A stretch of DNA of 32,405 nt from JACRAO01 sp964490895 (lineage in GTDB: Bacteria; Bdellovibrionota; UBA1018): positions 1-32,405 of the forward strand of contig CAZBEI010000120.1 of the NCBI GenBank assembly GCA_964490895.1. Direction: 5' to 3'. The first letter of the stretch is position 1; each line of letters opens with the position of its first letter. Positions 31,395-32,405 of this stretch are shown one piece after another. The translations under genes and the position numbers were made by a program. The notes beneath the pieces are model-generated. The model ran no database searches, was not told where the DNA came from, and was given only the letters and a program-made list of their open reading frames with translations.

Positions 31395-31436
31395 TCGGGG
31401 CGGCGGGATTCGAACCCACGACCCCTTGCACCCCAT
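31395..31436 (-). other. 3' fragment of tRNA-Pro(GGG), probable attachment site
   Basis: On the minus strand this reads ATGGGGT (anticodon loop with GGG), GCAAG (anticodon stem 3' side), GGGTC (variable loop), the T arm GTGGG-TTCGAAT-CCCGC, then acceptor strand CGCCCCG and discriminator A. CCA is not encoded. No D arm or 5' acceptor strand (CGGGGCG) lies on the other side of the anticodon loop: the sequence there is TTAGATTGCTTAA-like and unrelated. The match to a tRNA-Pro starts in the anticodon loop and runs to the 3' end, as in attachment sites of tyrosine-recombinase elements. Confidence 0.8.
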
Positions 31437-31856
31437 TTAAGCAATCTAACACACACTCAACCCATTGTTTCTAAAAGTAAAGCACATAAAACCAAGGCAC
31501 GCACGAAGGTAGAAGATACCCCAAATTCTTCGGAGAAATTCGTAGTAATTCCAACTACGCCGGAGAACGCGTGCTACGCCGGTGCTACGTGCCCAAAAAA
31601 AGGCCGAACTTCTAAGCCCAGATTAAAATGTTCAAAAAGGAGGCGTCGTATGCCTCCACCTTAAATAAAAAAAGCCCGGCGGGTTTTCCGTCGGGCTTCG
31701 TTAAACTTTTTTGTCGTCAGCTCTTGGTCGCAAGCCTGGTACTGACGGCAGTTGCTTTTTAACCGGAACTGCTTTTCCGAGCAGTTTCTAGAATGGATAC
31801 GGACATCTCCATTGTTACGGGGATGTCACGCATCCGTCAACATTTGGAGAAAATAT
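31437..31856 (+). promoter_or_regulatory. Structured region before parA
   Basis: No gene is seen. CTACGCCGG occurs twice (31555-31563 and 31574-31582), followed by GCTACG at 31584. Beyond the terminators lies a run of stems: CGTCAG/CTGACG (31715-31747) enclosing CTTG-GTCG-CAAG; GGAACTGCT/AGCAGTTTC (31765-31788); GGAT-GACATC/GATGTC-ATCC (31795-31835). GCAGTT at 31748-31753 can instead pair with AACTGC at 31767-31772, which excludes the second stem. GGAG lies eight bases before the parA ATG at 31857. Confidence 0.5.
31634..31698 (-). terminator. Two tandem leftward rho-independent terminators
   Basis: On the minus strand the first has stem AAGCCCGACGG/CCGCCGGGCTT (31672-31698) followed by TTTTTTTATTT. 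The second has GGAGGC/GCCTCC (31639-31657) followed by TTTTTG. On the plus strand the first is followed only by CGTTAAACTTTTTT. They would stop leftward transcripts arising from the region before parA, or insulate the element from its neighbour. Confidence 0.7.
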
Positions 31857-32405
31857 ATGGAATTACGGACAAGCCCGATCATTGCGATCACAAATCAAAA
31901 AGGCGGGGTCGGCAAAACGACGACCGCAATTAATCTCGCGCAAGCTCTCGCGCTTCAAGACTTAAAAATACTTCTAGTCGATTTAGATCCACAAGGCAAT
32001 GCCACGCAAGGCGTGGGCGTGCGCCTAGAAACTATCCAGGGCACGATTGCTGACATGATTCGGGATCGTGCGCTCCCAATCGAACGCGTGATTTACAAGG
32101 GTGACGGTCTGGACTTGATCCCTGCCACCCCTCTTCTCTCGCGGCTTGAACGCGAGATGGCATCATTGACAAATTCTGAACTTCGTCTCGCACAGCGTCT
32201 ACAGCCGCTTCGCACGCAATACTCTGTCATCGTCATTGACACTCCTCCAACCCTTGGCCCACTCATGAATTCGGCCTTAAACGCTGCCACTAATCTCATC
32301 GTACCAGTGGATTCGTCGTACTTCGCGCTGATGGGCATTAAGGAATTACTTGCTGAGGTAGAAGAAATCAAGCGTGGCACTAACCCCAACCTCACAGTGC
32401 TTGGT
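31857..32405 (+). CDS. ParA-family partition ATPase (cut by window edge)
   Basis: The first 183 residues, open to the window edge. The deviant Walker A KGGVGKTTTAINLAQALA starts near residue 15, followed by ILLVDLDPQGNATQGVGV (Walker A' ), and later the Walker B VIVIDTPPTLGPLMNSALNAA. Then come LIVPVDSSYFALMGIKELL, as in Soj/ParA without an N-terminal HTH (type Ib or chromosomal form). ParA positions DNA using ParB and centromere sites. The region is visibly richer in G and C than genes to the left. Next to the tRNA fragment it is probably the first gene of an integrated element, but a chromosomal parA cannot be excluded. Confidence 0.92.
   Translation, partial: MELRTSPIIAITNQKGGVGKTTTAINLAQALALQDLKILLVDLDPQGNATQGVGVRLETIQGTIADMIRDRALPIERVIYKGDGLDLIPATPLLSRLEREMASLTNSELRLAQRLQPLRTQYSVIVIDTPPTLGPLMNSALNAATNLIVPVDSSYFALMGIKELLAEVEEIKRGTNPNLTVLG

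Noticed and set aside
31206..31436. 76-codon minus-strand frame starting MGCKGSWVRIPPP
   Set aside because: GSWVRIPPP is the classic translation of a tRNA T arm; the start of the frame is the tRNA-Pro fragment.
31555..31590. Plasmid iterons or parS sites
   Set aside because: Only two 9-bp copies of CTACGCCGG plus a partial one; nothing resembles the parS consensus.
31735..31760. Sigma-54 promoter (TGG ... TTGC) before parA
   Set aside because: The GG and GC elements are 14 bases apart rather than ten.
1..32405. CRISPR array or insertion sequence
   Set aside because: No regularly spaced direct repeats of CRISPR size, and no transposase-like frame or terminal inverted repeats bounding a unit were found.

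Overview
The window looks like chromosomal DNA of a moderately low-GC Gram-negative bacterium. It encodes lipoprotein-free secreted proteins, an outer-membrane beta-barrel, a periplasmic lytic transglycosylase, a c-type cytochrome, PilZ and LysR proteins. TrmFO (the folate-dependent tRNA methyltransferase) together with the prs-pth-ychF order and PilZ/HAMP envelope genes suggest Bdellovibrionota or another former delta-proteobacterial lineage. That placement is inference from gene content, not from a phylogenetic marker.

Positions 1-13,550 are dense core genes. A zinc-ribbon/SH3-like membrane protein faces a leftward four-gene operon (xerC, dedA-like, M14 carboxypeptidase, GT39 glycosyltransferase). 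Divergent from xerC is trmFO, followed by a PilZ protein, a HAMP-only membrane protein and a Slt-type lytic transglycosylase, which probably form one envelope-remodelling unit. Its 3' end overlaps the leftward prs-pth-ychF cluster by 72 bp. Divergent from prs is a lemA-TPM-TPM operon.

Positions 13,550-20,100 are accessory. Two AAA ATPases of the DUF4143 type flank an outer-membrane barrel gene, and both are preceded by related inverted repeats; the second also has a perfect 32-bp palindrome two bases before its start codon. A P1-family (DmpA-like) peptidase and a HipBA-type toxin-antitoxin locus with two operator-like repeats follow.

Positions 20,100-30,150 hold a run of LysR modules. Three intact LysR genes are each divergent from an operon of signal-peptide proteins: a diheme cytochrome operon, a secreted protein plus nitroreductase, and a duplicated-domain secreted protein plus a frameshifted UshA-type 5'-nucleotidase. 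Between modules two and three lies a graveyard with the C-terminal ends of a cupredoxin and a fourth LysR gene.

Positions 30,380-31,010 carry a HigBA/RelE-type toxin-antitoxin pair. At 31,395-31,436 is the 3' portion of a tRNA-Pro(GGG) on the minus strand, replaced on its 5' side by unrelated DNA. This is the geometry of a displaced tyrosine-recombinase attachment site and puts an integrated element to the right. That element would begin with terminators, a strongly structured leader and a parA gene cut by the window edge.
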